Source: Nonomuraea angiospora
GTDB lineage: Bacteria > Actinomycetota > Actinomycetes > Streptosporangiales > Streptosporangiaceae
Reading direction: 5' to 3'
Assembly (NCBI RefSeq): GCF_014873145.1
Contig: NZ_JADBEK010000001.1
Span: 10,788,001 to 10,852,000, forward strand
Length of the DNA: 64,000 bases
Numbering within the stretch: the stretch's first letter is position 1; each line of letters starts with the position of its first letter. Positions 52,307-61,366 of the stretch are shown here, piece after piece. Below the pieces are notes generated by a model, which made no database searches, was not told the DNA's origin, and worked only from the letters and a program-made list of their open reading frames with translations. A program made the position numbers and the translations under genes.

Positions 52307-52613
52307 GATGCGGACCGGCGACTGGCTGGCCAAGCCCGCATCACGTATCGCGGCCACATTTCACGGGACAGAACAGGCCGTGGATTGGATGGCAGGTGAG
52401 TACGCGAAAGTGCGCGAGGCGCTGCTGCTGCCAGAACGAGTGCCCCTTGAGGACCGGCTGGAGACAGCCCTCGACCTGCTGTCTCGGGGTGTGGACGTGC
52501 AGTGGGGCGAATGGCTGCAGAGTGGCCGGTTCGCCACGATCGGCGAGATCTGCTGCCCGAACCGGCACGTCGCCCACCCCTGCCCGGCCCCCTCAGGGAG
52601 ACCACCGCGTTGA
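52203..52613 (+). CDS. uncharacterised 136-residue protein of GntR/DUF397-like module
   Basis: Begins MHWHAYHWIGAGADRANEAE; the middle has FHGTEQAVDWMAGEYAKVRE and RLETALDLLSRGVDVQWGEW, predicted helical, and a C-terminal CCPNRHVAHPC segment that could bind metal. I do not recognise the family. No signal peptide. Start ATG at 52203, 82 bp after the DUF397-like stop. Stop overlaps the TTG start of the next gene. The truncated twin is at 51345. Confidence 0.65.
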   Translation: MHWHAYHWIGAGADRANEAERRPSSPEFPSSMLPPMRTGDWLAKPASRIAATFHGTEQAVDWMAGEYAKVREALLLPERVPLEDRLETALDLLSRGVDVQWGEWLQSGRFATIGEICCPNRHVAHPCPAPSGRPPR

Positions 52614-52945
52614 GCGACGTCCCCGTCGCCCGGACATCACAATCGGCCTTGGAGATCGGCATCACGATGGAGGAATTTCACGGCCCGCACGTGAAGCCAC
52701 CGAGAGAGGGGCATCTGGCCATCGACTGGTCCGGCCCGACGGCCAGATGCAAGTCCGTAAGGGTCCGCGGCCACACGTGCGAATGCCTGCCAACGGTGTA
52801 CGAGCTCTGCGCGGCGGGCGGCCTCGGCCATATCCGCCGAACGGAGAAGCTGGCCAAGGGCGACCGGGTCAGCGAGAGTCCTTGGCTTCGGGAGGCGGAG
52901 GTGAAGCACCTGTGGCGCAACCTCCTTGAGGGGGACGCACGGTAG
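52610..52945 (+). CDS. uncharacterised 111-residue protein of GntR/DUF397-like module
   Basis: TTG start at 52610 overlaps the previous stop (TTGA) with GGGAG upstream. The sequence has LAIDWSGPTARCKSVRVRGH and CECLPTVYELCAAGGLGHIRR; several cysteines and a basic C-terminus (HLWRNLLEGDAR). Family not recognised. Probably works with the preceding gene; third member of the operon. Confidence 0.6.
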   Translation: MSDVPVARTSQSALEIGITMEEFHGPHVKPPREGHLAIDWSGPTARCKSVRVRGHTCECLPTVYELCAAGGLGHIRRTEKLAKGDRVSESPWLREAEVKHLWRNLLEGDAR

Positions 52946-53053
52946 CGTTCCTGCAGGTGAGCGAGCGGGGCGGCGTTCTGGAGAAGAGACAGGCCCGATA
53001 ACCCTCCCTATCATGCTCGGCCGCTCAGCGACGGCCGCCGATAACGGCTGGCT

Positions 53054-55045
53054 ATGGCCTGCCTCCGTACGGTGGCGACTGTGTCACTGTACGAGGTTGT
53101 GGCAGGTGACACGGCAGGGTTGGAGGAGGCCCTGGCGCGGGTGGTGCGGCTGGCCGGCGATCACGCCGGCGCGCTCGACTCCAGCATGCGTTACATGGCG
53201 GCCCACGCCTGGGTCGGCGGCGGCGCCGGCCCCTTCGCCCAGGCCATGGGTGACCAGCGGGCCCGGCTGCAGCGTGCCTTCGAGACGGCGGCCGCGCAGG
53301 TCGCCGACCGCATCCGCGCCCTCGGCGGGCACGCCGCCCCGCCGTCGCTGTCCACCCCGCTCGCCGCCATCCCGTCGAGGCGCGGCGGCTACTCCGGGAT
53401 GGACGTGGAGGCGATGACCCGCATGGTGGCCGACCTGGAGCGCGCCGGGCACGAACTCCCCGCCGCCGGCGGCCTGCTCTCGGCGGCGCTGGGCTCCGCG
53501 GGCGTCAGCGCCGCTCCCGCCCAGCAGGTCGGGGACGTGGGCGCCTGGGCCGCCGGAGAGGTCGCCGACCTGCGCAGACGGCTGACTGTGCTTCAGCGTC
53601 GCCCCGACGGAGAGGCGGCCACCGCGGCCGTGCTCGGCTTCGGCCTGTTCGGCGGGTCCGCCCCCGCCCCGGGCCCCATCGGCGACGCCCTGTCCGCTGC
53701 CGCGTCCGGCGACGCCTCGGCGTTGGCGAAGGTCGTGGCGGCCCAGAACACCGGCAAGAATCCCACCCTCGCCGCCCGGGTCAGCGCCTGGTGGCAACTG
53801 CTCGACCCGGCCGCCCGCCGGCGGCTCATCGACACCGCGCCGCAGCTGGTCGGCTCGCTCAACGGCGTCCCCGCCGCCACCCGCGACAGCGCGAACCGCG
53901 CCTACCTGGCCATGCGCAAGGACGCCATCGCCAAGCGGCTGGCGGAGCTGCGGGCCCTGGACGAGCGCCTGGCGAAGGGGATCATCATGGCGGACGCGTG
54001 GCGGAGGATGACCACGCGCCGTGAGATCGAGGAACTGGAACGGCAGCAGCGGCAGATCGAAGCCGTCACCAAGAGCCTGGCCCTGGGCGGGGTCAACGGC
54101 CGCCCGCCCGCGTTCCTGCTCGCCCTCGAACTGGGCGGGCTCGGCAAGGCCGCCATCTCCTTCGGCGACCCCGACAAGGCCGACTCGGTGGTCACCTCCG
54201 TGCCGGGCACGGGCAGCACCCTGGAGGGGATCGGCGCCGACGTGGCCCGCGCCGGAACCCTCTGGGACCAGGCGAGCCGTTCGGCCCCCCACACGAAGAC
54301 CGCCTCGATCCTCTGGCTCGGCTACACGGCCCCGCAACTCGACGCCGGGATCCTCCGGGCGGACACCTCCGTCGCCTCACCCCATCTCGCCCAGGCCGGA
54401 GCCGGCCCGCTGGCCGGTTTCCTGGACGGCCTGCACGCCACCCACCAGGCGGCCGGCACCCCCCGGTTCACCGTCCTGGGCCACAGCTACGGCAGCGTGG
54501 TAACCGGCATCGCCGCCCAGACGCGGAAGGGGACGTTCGCCGATCAGCTCATCCTCGTGGGCAGTCCAGGGACGATGGCGATGCGGGCGAGCGATCTGGG
54601 GGTCAAGCAGGTGTGGGTGGGGGAGTCGCCGCAGGACCCGGTGGCCGACCTGGGGCATCTTCCGTTGAGCGGCGGGCGGCACCCTATCTCGGGCGTGCTG
54701 CAACCCGCCCTCCCGAACGGCCCAGGCCCCTTCGGCACCGACCCCAGCAACATCGCCTACGGCGCCCGGCGTTTCCGTGTCGATGAGACACCGGTCTCTG
54801 GCTTTCTGGGTTTTATTGGGTACGACCTTGGAACCCACTCCGGTTACTGGGACACCGAGTCTACCTCGCTAAGGAACATGGGATTCATTATCAACGGTCA
54901 GTACCATCGAGTGATGAAACTCCCGACGCCGAAGCCGGTGTCGCCTCCGTCGCTACTGCCGACGCCGCCCCCGCTCCCCTTTGCGGAGCCGGTGTCCTCG
55001 CCGTTGCCCATACCGCAGCCCTCACCCACCCCGCCGGGAGAGTAG
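53054..55045 (+). CDS. DUF1023 alpha/beta hydrolase with WXG100-like N-terminal region
   Basis: The 663-residue protein has an N-terminal helical part (VVRLAGDHAGALDSSMRYMA, AWVGGGAGPFAQAMGDQRAR, like WXG100 or T7SS substrates), long helices up to ~340 and a DUF1023 hydrolase domain with nucleophile motif VLGHSYGSVVTG and PGTMAMRASDLG. The C-terminus is Pro-rich (residues ~625-663). No classical signal peptide; ESX-type secretion is possible. ATG at 53054 lacks a clear ribosome site; GTG at 53072 or 53081 may be used. The lipoprotein gene follows directly. Confidence 0.82.
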   Translation: MACLRTVATVSLYEVVAGDTAGLEEALARVVRLAGDHAGALDSSMRYMAAHAWVGGGAGPFAQAMGDQRARLQRAFETAAAQVADRIRALGGHAAPPSLSTPLAAIPSRRGGYSGMDVEAMTRMVADLERAGHELPAAGGLLSAALGSAGVSAAPAQQVGDVGAWAAGEVADLRRRLTVLQRRPDGEAATAAVLGFGLFGGSAPAPGPIGDALSAAASGDASALAKVVAAQNTGKNPTLAARVSAWWQLLDPAARRRLIDTAPQLVGSLNGVPAATRDSANRAYLAMRKDAIAKRLAELRALDERLAKGIIMADAWRRMTTRREIEELERQQRQIEAVTKSLALGGVNGRPPAFLLALELGGLGKAAISFGDPDKADSVVTSVPGTGSTLEGIGADVARAGTLWDQASRSAPHTKTASILWLGYTAPQLDAGILRADTSVASPHLAQAGAGPLAGFLDGLHATHQAAGTPRFTVLGHSYGSVVTGIAAQTRKGTFADQLILVGSPGTMAMRASDLGVKQVWVGESPQDPVADLGHLPLSGGRHPISGVLQPALPNGPGPFGTDPSNIAYGARRFRVDETPVSGFLGFIGYDLGTHSGYWDTESTSLRNMGFIINGQYHRVMKLPTPKPVSPPSLLPTPPPLPFAEPVSSPLPIPQPSPTPPGE

Positions 55046-55567
55046 ATGTTCCGCTCCGTGATGTTGATCATCGCATCCGCGGTTCTCGTCGCCGGATGTG
55101 CGCCCGGCGGAGCGCTAGGAGGAATGATGAACGCATCGGCCGACAAGCCAACGATCACCAAGGCCCAGGCGCTCGATCGGATCAAGCAGCTCATCGATGG
55201 AACAGTCAGTGTCATCCATCCCAAGCCCCAACTGGAGCTGCACCAACCGAGCCTGAACGATGGCCTCTGCCTCGATCCGGTCGATGGCGGCTCAGAAGAC
55301 CGGATCGTGGTCAACCGCTCATATTTCCTGCGCGAATTGCCCAAGGACAAACTGGACGAGGTCGCCACGCAGGTGAAGGCATACTGGCAGAGCCAGGGAC
55401 ACTACATCGAGACTGAGTCGGACGACGGCCTGGAGATCCACGCACGCTCCCGCCCGGACGACTTCCTTATCACCCTTGGCTGGTCGGAGGGCGACGTGCT
55501 CACCCTGGGCTCCACCTCCACCTGCCTGTGGCCCAACGGCATCCCCGAGCCCTCGTCCACGCCCTGA
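55046..55567 (+). CDS. putative lipoprotein
   Basis: A 173-residue protein with signal and lipobox (MFRSVMLIIASAVLVAGC, Cys18), then a compact domain with AQALDRIKQLIDGTVSV and DEVATQVKAYWQSQGHYIET. Such proteins are common partners of DUF1023 hydrolases in actinomycetes; function unknown. Starts at the base after the hydrolase stop. Confidence 0.8.
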   Translation: MFRSVMLIIASAVLVAGCAPGGALGGMMNASADKPTITKAQALDRIKQLIDGTVSVIHPKPQLELHQPSLNDGLCLDPVDGGSEDRIVVNRSYFLRELPKDKLDEVATQVKAYWQSQGHYIETESDDGLEIHARSRPDDFLITLGWSEGDVLTLGSTSTCLWPNGIPEPSSTP

Positions 55568-55612
55568 ACTCAGCAGACCTTTTCCGTCGGGCCATGGATG
55601 ATCGAAGAGGCG

Positions 55613-55795
55613 TCAGGCTGCGTAGCGGGCGATGGCATCGAGAGACCCCACCTCGCCATGCTCGGTTTGAGAAACCCAGGCAACACTCGCATCCATGATC
55701 GCCGCAGTGTCCTCCTGCCCCAAGCCGCGTTCTTTCCGCGCTCCGGTCGGCGGGATGTTCTCCCTGTACCACCGCTCCGAGTTGCCTGCTTTGTC
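55613..55795 (-). pseudogene. relic of an XRE/HigA-type antitoxin gene
   Basis: The minus strand encodes ERGLGQEDTAAIMDASVAWV followed by SQTEHGEVGSLDAIARYAA and a stop, matching the helix-turn-helix and following segment of RelE/HigB-partner antitoxins (GLTQEEVA..M..S..RVS..EHGEVSSLD..ARY). The N-terminal part is broken, the usual C-terminal extension is missing and no toxin gene is next to it, so it is probably dead. Confidence 0.6.
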
Positions 55796-55821
55796 ACCGC
55801 CCAGGGCGTGTTCAAAAGAGC

Positions 55822-55868
55822 GGCCCCGCCTGAGACTCCGTGTGTGAAGGGCAGTCTCAGACGGGGTT
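55822..55868. terminator. strong stem-loop, terminator-like
   Basis: CCCCGCCTGAGACT and AGTCTCAGACGGGG pair over ~13 of 14 positions around a ~17-base loop, followed by TTGTTTTG. Probably ends transcription between the lipoprotein region (plus) and the coiled-coil gene (minus). Ends are approximate by one or two bases. Confidence 0.75.
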
Positions 55869-55905
55869 GTTTTGCCGTCCTTTGATCGGTTGGCCTCCCG
55901 GGTCG

Positions 55906-56175
55906 CTAGTTGATCACTTCGGGTGGGAGCCCGCCGAGCCTGTGCAGCAGCTCGGACTGGATGGTGGCGAAGCGGTCGTTCATATGGCGGCGAAGGCCAG
56001 CGAGTTCGTCACCGAGGGCCGCGAGGTCTTGTCTCATCTCGGCCCGGATGTCGGTGAGTTCCGCCAGCACCTGGGCAATGCTGATCGTCTTGGAGCTGTC
56101 GTCTCCGGGCTGCATGCTCTCCTCGAGCGCCCGGATGCGCGTGATCAAAGTGAGGATCTGTGCCTCTATGTTCAC
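55906..56175 (-). CDS. small coiled-coil protein
   Basis: An 89-residue protein, almost wholly heptad-like: ILTLITRIRALEESMQ, VLAELTDIRAEMRQDLAALG, ELAGLRRHMNDRFATIQSEL, ending LPPEVIN. GTG at 56175 follows AGGAA. No known family recognised; may be a structural or regulatory partner. Separated from the pectin genes by ~300 bp. Confidence 0.65.
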   Translation of the reverse strand: MNIEAQILTLITRIRALEESMQPGDDSSKTISIAQVLAELTDIRAEMRQDLAALGDELAGLRRHMNDRFATIQSELLHRLGGLPPEVIN

Positions 56176-56475
56176 CGCATTCCTGCCTTTGCGAAGGTCG
56201 GAAGGGCAACCCCGCCCCGGTGGGCGGGTGCAAGGTATGACGGTGAGCACAGTGCCACACTGTTGGAGTTCGTGCAGGTCATCGTCCCTGCGCTTGGGTG
56301 TGATTGTTTCTCCCGGCGTCCGGCGTGTTTCTCCCGCGGGATGTGAATAGGCGTCGGCGGCTCGGGCGCGAAAGGGGCTCGTTCTGGCGAAATGGGGGCA
56401 GGGCGGATGTGAGTTCGGCTGAATGTCGGATCGGCCAGTTGAGCCGGCGCATGCTCATTGGCATGATGATCATTG
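56176..56475. other. intergenic stretch after GH106
   Basis: About 300 bp between the coiled-coil gene start and the GH106 stop. A short CATGC/GCATG stem near 56450 is the only structure noticed; no gene is supported. Confidence 0.5.
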
Positions 56476-59379
56476 TTAGGAGTTCGGGCGCAGGCGGGCC
56501 TCGACGTACGGGACGAGTCGGGCCGGGCCGAGGAGGCCGTAGGGCTGGCGGGTCAGGGCGCCGTAGACCGTCGGGTCCGTCACTCTGAGCCGGTTGCCGA
56601 GGGGTGTGGCTACTTCCACCTGCACTGTGCGGACGCCCTGTCCCAGGTCCACGACCGGGTTGAGCTGGTTCACGGGGGCTAGGTGGTAGCCGTCGGTGAG
56701 TACGCGGCAGGTGTCGGTGACCGCGCCGAGTTCCAGGTACGCCCCGCCCTCCAGGCGTATCTCGGTGGTGTAGAGGCCGATGCCGGAGGTGTCGGTCAGT
56801 TCGGGGATGTCCGACCAGGGGATCAGGTGGTCGAGGGTGAGGCGGTGCGTGGTCGTGCCGTCCGGGCGCCAGTCCTCGACCTCCAACTGCCAGGATGACA
56901 GGGGCACCGGCTCGGGGACCGCGCCGATCACGGTGGTGACGGTTTGGCCGTCGGACAGTGTGGTGGTGTAGGTTCCGGCGCGGGAGGCGCGCAGCACCAG
57001 GGTGCCCCTGTCGTACCTCACCAGGTCGGCGTCCGTTGACACGGCGTGAGGTGCCTTCACCGGGTCGGTGCCGAAGAGGCCGGGGCGGCCGATGGCCACC
57101 AGCGTCGACTCGCCCGGCCGCAGCTTTACCCGGAGCCGGATCCCGTCGGCGTCGGTCGTGTAGAGCGCCAGGCGTTCGGCCCGGCCGGTCCACGGGTTCA
57201 GGAGGTACGGGACGCCGTCGTGGGCCGTGCGTGCCAGCGTGACGTCGTGGTCGATGGGCGCCACCGGTGGCTTCGGGCTCTCGGTGTGTTTGCCGTTGCA
57301 GAGGTAGTAGTAGTCCACCTCGCCGGCCACCCGGCGGGTCGCCAGCAGGGTGGACGCGGTGGCGTACCGGATGTCGGGCCGCACGCCGAGGGCGGCGAGC
57401 GCGTTCGGGACCTCCGCCTGGTCCGCGATCAGCCGGACGGACGGCTCGGCCAGCAGATCGGTCAGAAGCGCTCGAAGTCGCTGGTTCTCCTCCTGCGTGG
57501 GCACTCCCGGCACCGAGGCGGAGCGCCACGCGCCGAGGAGTACGACGGGCAGCCCGGCCCGTGCGTACGACAGCAGGCGCCGCGCCACCGCGACCGTCAT
57601 CGTGCACTCGGAGGCGTAGAAGCGGTCGCCCTCCACGAACAGCGCCTTGTAGGCGGGCCCGGAAGGCGCCAGCCGGCGGTCCGAGACGCGGGCGGATGGC
57701 AGGTCGAGCAGGGGTGCGCTGATGAACTGGTGGGTCCACCCGGTGGGTACGCCGCTCGCGGTGAACCAGGCGGCGCCGATGCCGGTCTTGGTGTAGCCGG
57801 TCTGGCGTAGAACCGCCACGTCCGCACGCGGTACGCCTTCTCGCAGAATCTGGTGGATTCGCGCGAAATATCCGGAAATATCGGTGATGTGGTGCCAGGT
57901 GGGCTGGCGGGGACCCCAGGATTCCGCGTAGCCGACCGTCCCAGAGTAGGGGGTGAAGGCGGCGAAACCCGGCCAGGCGGCGCCGGGCGCCGTGGCGTAG
58001 GAGAAGCCGTGCAGGACGGTCTGGTTGAGCCCCGCCGCGTACGCGCCCCCGATCGTGCGCAGCAGCTTCGTCCAGGTCGTCGTGTACGCCCCGCCCGCGT
58101 ACGCCCCCGCCTCGCACGACAGCACCTCCCGCCCCGCCAGATCCCGGCCCCCGGCCAGGCAGCGGTAGTCGTCGAGGTTCTTGAAGCCCAGCGACTCACC
58201 CTCGGGCACGTCGAGGATGGCCGCGGCGGCGATGGCGTCGGTCTGCAGCCCGTACGGCTGCGCCCGCAGCTCCAGGCCGATCGAATGCGCCCAGTCGCGC
58301 AGCATCCCGAAGTGGTGCTCGTTGAACAGCTCGGAGACCGTGTCCCAGTAGTCCTTGCGGGCATGCCTGGTCAGCACGGCGTCGTACGCGAAGACCGGGT
58401 CCTCCTCCGCCAGCACCACCACCGGCAGGTACGGCACGAGTGAGTACCCCCGCCGCCGCTCGAACTCCGCGAGCAGCCCCGGCGTCCACGGCAGCGCGTC
58501 GCTCTCGATCTCGATGGAGTCCTCGAACAGCGCACCGCCCGCCCGCTTCAGCAGCCTGCGCACGGCGGGCGTGAGCAGCGTGGACTCCCAGTAGTCGATC
58601 ACCGCCCGGGTGCCCGCCCGGCTGAAGTGGTCCACCACGTACGCCTCGGGCACGGTGTGCGGGCCGGACTCGGGGCGCTGGCCCGAGCCCCGCTCCCAGT
58701 AGGAGATCAGCACCCACTCGCCCTCGGCGGGCGCCGTCCAGTCGACGCGCCCGTCGCTCACGGGCACCCGTACCACCGAGGCGGGGTCGAGGCCGGTCTC
58801 CTTGCGAGTGGAGCTGGCGGGATCGAGCCGGGCCGCCTGGACCAGCAGCAGCGTGCGCGCGGGGTGCCCGGCGACGGCGGGCGGCGGCGCCTCGCCCGCG
58901 TACGTGGCGCCCCCGGTCACGGTGACCGAGCCGTGCGCCAGTTCCTTGACCGCGGCCGGGTGCTCGGGCGTGATCGTGGGGACGGCGGCCGGCCAGGAGG
59001 GGCCGATGGTGAGGTCGATGGTCAGGCCGCGCCGGGCCGCCTGGTCGAGGGCGGCCTCGACGGCGGCGTTCCAGGCGGGGGTGCCCCAGCCGTGCCGGGC
59101 CGGGTCCAGCACGGACTTGTCGCGGATGCTGTGGTGCACCGCCGCGATCTCCGCCCCGCCGAACCTGGCGTCGGCGAGCAAGTCCACCTCCCGCCGGATC
59201 TCGGCGGGATCGACGTGGGCGTCGGGCCACCACCAGCGCACCATCGGCCGCACGGCCCGGCGCGGCCGCGCGAACCACCCCGCCGCAGGAGGACCGGAGG
59301 CGGAGGCGGGGGTGGAGGTGGGGGTGGTGACGGCAAGGGCGGCGGTGAAGAGGAAGCCGCGGCGCGAGAGGTCGTCCAT
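56476..59379 (-). CDS. secreted alpha-L-rhamnosidase, GH106
   Basis: The 967-residue protein has a Tat leader (SRRGFLFTAALAVTTPTST, Arg6-Arg7) and GH106 features from the N-terminus: VRPMVRWWWPDAHVDPAEI, DARFGGAEIAAVHHS, TIDLTIGPSWPAAVPTITPE, then YVVDHFSRAG, ALFEDSIEIESDALPWTP and CEAGAYAGGAYTTTWTK, ending in beta-sandwich domains (GGAYLELGAVTDTCRV). GH106 enzymes invert and remove alpha-L-rhamnose; the Bacteroides member BT0986 acts on RG-II. Exported, so it should trim pectin outside. ATG at 59379 has GGAG ~10 bases upstream. Confidence 0.9.
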   Translation of the reverse strand: MDDLSRRGFLFTAALAVTTPTSTPASASGPPAAGWFARPRRAVRPMVRWWWPDAHVDPAEIRREVDLLADARFGGAEIAAVHHSIRDKSVLDPARHGWGTPAWNAAVEAALDQAARRGLTIDLTIGPSWPAAVPTITPEHPAAVKELAHGSVTVTGGATYAGEAPPPAVAGHPARTLLLVQAARLDPASSTRKETGLDPASVVRVPVSDGRVDWTAPAEGEWVLISYWERGSGQRPESGPHTVPEAYVVDHFSRAGTRAVIDYWESTLLTPAVRRLLKRAGGALFEDSIEIESDALPWTPGLLAEFERRRGYSLVPYLPVVVLAEEDPVFAYDAVLTRHARKDYWDTVSELFNEHHFGMLRDWAHSIGLELRAQPYGLQTDAIAAAAILDVPEGESLGFKNLDDYRCLAGGRDLAGREVLSCEAGAYAGGAYTTTWTKLLRTIGGAYAAGLNQTVLHGFSYATAPGAAWPGFAAFTPYSGTVGYAESWGPRQPTWHHITDISGYFARIHQILREGVPRADVAVLRQTGYTKTGIGAAWFTASGVPTGWTHQFISAPLLDLPSARVSDRRLAPSGPAYKALFVEGDRFYASECTMTVAVARRLLSYARAGLPVVLLGAWRSASVPGVPTQEENQRLRALLTDLLAEPSVRLIADQAEVPNALAALGVRPDIRYATASTLLATRRVAGEVDYYYLCNGKHTESPKPPVAPIDHDVTLARTAHDGVPYLLNPWTGRAERLALYTTDADGIRLRVKLRPGESTLVAIGRPGLFGTDPVKAPHAVSTDADLVRYDRGTLVLRASRAGTYTTTLSDGQTVTTVIGAVPEPVPLSSWQLEVEDWRPDGTTTHRLTLDHLIPWSDIPELTDTSGIGLYTTEIRLEGGAYLELGAVTDTCRVLTDGYHLAPVNQLNPVVDLGQGVRTVQVEVATPLGNRLRVTDPTVYGALTRQPYGLLGPARLVPYVEARLRPNS

Positions 59380-59513
59380 GATGCATGCGCTCCAGGGGGT
59401 GCGGCGCCCGCGCGACGGACGCGGGACGCAGGCTGCTCGGAGGCTCGAAGGCCCGGAGACCCGGAGACCCGGCGGCGAGGGCGCGGCCGGGCGACCGGGC
59501 CCAGGCCCGGGGC

Positions 59514-59543
59514 GCGGGGCCCGGCCGGGTGGCCGGGCCCCGC
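59514..59543. terminator. perfect 13-bp hairpin after GH141-like gene
   Basis: GCGGGGCCCGGCC and GGCCGGGCCCCGC flank GGGT, 8 bp beyond the GH141-like stop on the minus strand. Probable terminator separating it from GH106. Confidence 0.7.
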
Positions 59544-59551
59544 GGCCGCGT

Positions 59552-61366
59552 CTAGCTGGGGATCGGGTACGGGAACGCGCTCGTCACCCCGATCTTGTCG
59601 TACTCCATCTTCGAGGTGTCGAAGCCGTCCGCCCAGTTGGCGTTCTTGACCTCGTTGCACTTGTACGCCTGGTACTTGTCGTCGCTGACCTTGCCCACCT
59701 CGACGTTCTCGATCGAGAAGCCGCAGCCGCCCGCATCCATGTGGACGCCGCGCGTGCCGGAGTCCGGCATCTGCCCGGCGGGGTCGTTGATGACGTCGCC
59801 GATCACCATCTGCGAGACGTAGTTGTCGATCGGGTGCGGTTCGACGTTGTGCACGCCGTAGGTGTAGAAGGCGCCCATGTCGCCGCTGTCGAGGCCGGTC
59901 TCCTCCAGGCGGATGTAGGAGAACCGGTTGTTGCGGGCGTAGTTGTCCTCGTTCTTGATCTCGGGACGGACCTCCAGGCTGATGCCGTAGCGGGCGCTGT
60001 GCTTGACGACGATGTTGCTGACCTGGTTGTTGCCGGTGTTCATCAGCTCGATGCCGGCCGCGTCGCCGGGCACCAGCTCACCGACGTGGGAGATGTAGTT
60101 GTTGGAGATCGTGTGGTGCCCGGTGAGGTCGCCCTCGCCGGGATAGCCGCCCTCCACCTTGATGCCGTCGCCGCCGATGTTGTCCAGCAGGCTGTCGGTC
60201 ACCTTGACGCGCTCGTTGGCGAAGAGCAGGAAGACGCCCGTGAAGCCGCTGTCGGACAGGTGCAGCCTGGTCAGGTCGATGTCGCGGGAGTTCGTCACGG
60301 TGATCATGCCGAACCGGTTGCGCGGCAGCTCGATCTGCCGGTCGTAGATCGGGTACTTGTGCTCGTAGCCCGAGTCGCCGGCGGCGTTCCACCCGTAGCG
60401 GTACCAGTCGACGAAGTCGGAGTACTGCAGCGCCAGCCCGTCGAAGGAGAGGTTCTGCACCCGCTTGTCGGGCGAGGACCCGGCCAGCGAGATGAGCGTC
60501 TTGACGGTGGGCGCCACGACCTTGTCGATCGAGCCCTTCGGCCAGTAGTAGACCTCGCTGTTGGCGAAGTCGAAGTAGTACTCGCCCGGCTGGTCGAGGA
60601 AGCGCAGCGTGTTCTGCAGGAAGTAGCGCGAGCCGCTGCGGCTGTTGACGAGGCTGAAGCGGGCGTCGTGGTTGAGGGTGAAGAAGTTCTTGCGGAAGTC
60701 GGCCCCGCCGAGCGGCACGGTGTCGGTGAACCAGCTCCACGACCCGCCCGACCAGACGACCATCTGGGCGTTCTTGTCGAAGTCGGCGTCCCACTCCTTC
60801 GGGACGTCCTTGGCGTCGAAGAAGAGCCAGTTGTGCACGGCCTGGTACTCCGCCTCGGGCATCACCGAGAACAGGTACGGCGACCAGAGGTCGTCGCTGG
60901 TCCTGTTGGGATAGCGGGCGGTGGTGGCGCGCTTGCCGTCCTCGAAGAGGGTGTAGAAGTTGCGGTCGACCTTGGTCTTGTAGATGTTGTCGTCGTACTT
61001 CTGCCAGCCGGTCAGCGGCCTGGCCCCGAGCAGCCTGGCCTTGCCGGGGCCGTCGGCGCTGCGGTAGATGATCTTGTGGCCGTTCTCGCCGGAGTCGGCC
61101 TCGGTGAAGGTGATCGTCTTGTCGACCACGTAGTCACCGGTCTTGACGTTGACCACGATGTCGCAGTTCTGGTGGTACTTCTTCTTGGCCCGGAGCTGGT
61201 CGCGGGCCTGCTCGATGGACTTCCACGGGCGCTGGGCGCTCCCGTCGCCGCGGTCGCCGCCTGAGGGGGAGACGAAATAGTCACACGTCTTGGCGGCAGC
61301 CGCCGGGGTCGGGGTCGTCAGCCCGCCCAGGAGTAAGACGACCGCGCCCAGGGACCTGAGGATCAC
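59552..61366 (-). CDS. secreted right-handed beta-helix protein, GH141-like
   Basis: A 604-residue protein with a Sec signal (ILRSLGAVVLLLGGLTTPTP) and the GH141-type start YFVSPSGGDRGDGSAQRPWK, followed by parallel beta-helix coils (NIGGDGIKVEGGYPGEG, AGIELMNTGNNQVSN, GDMGAFYTYG). GH141 includes an alpha-L-fucosidase acting on RG-II in Bacteroides and a xylanase. Exported. Its ATG overlaps the RraA-like stop (ATGA). Assignment to GH141 is by pattern, so other beta-helix families cannot be excluded. Confidence 0.78.
   Translation of the reverse strand: MILRSLGAVVLLLGGLTTPTPAAAAKTCDYFVSPSGGDRGDGSAQRPWKSIEQARDQLRAKKKYHQNCDIVVNVKTGDYVVDKTITFTEADSGENGHKIIYRSADGPGKARLLGARPLTGWQKYDDNIYKTKVDRNFYTLFEDGKRATTARYPNRTSDDLWSPYLFSVMPEAEYQAVHNWLFFDAKDVPKEWDADFDKNAQMVVWSGGSWSWFTDTVPLGGADFRKNFFTLNHDARFSLVNSRSGSRYFLQNTLRFLDQPGEYYFDFANSEVYYWPKGSIDKVVAPTVKTLISLAGSSPDKRVQNLSFDGLALQYSDFVDWYRYGWNAAGDSGYEHKYPIYDRQIELPRNRFGMITVTNSRDIDLTRLHLSDSGFTGVFLLFANERVKVTDSLLDNIGGDGIKVEGGYPGEGDLTGHHTISNNYISHVGELVPGDAAGIELMNTGNNQVSNIVVKHSARYGISLEVRPEIKNEDNYARNNRFSYIRLEETGLDSGDMGAFYTYGVHNVEPHPIDNYVSQMVIGDVINDPAGQMPDSGTRGVHMDAGGCGFSIENVEVGKVSDDKYQAYKCNEVKNANWADGFDTSKMEYDKIGVTSAFPYPIPS

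Noticed and set aside
50639..52945. Classical toxin-antitoxin system
   Set aside because: The GntR/DUF397-like arrangement resembles a regulated effector module, but no known toxin motif is present, so the label is not used.
57840..57890. AAATATCC elements inside GH106 as TTGAATAT operators
   Set aside because: They lie within coding sequence, lack the TTGAATAT core and are explained by codons for the protein.
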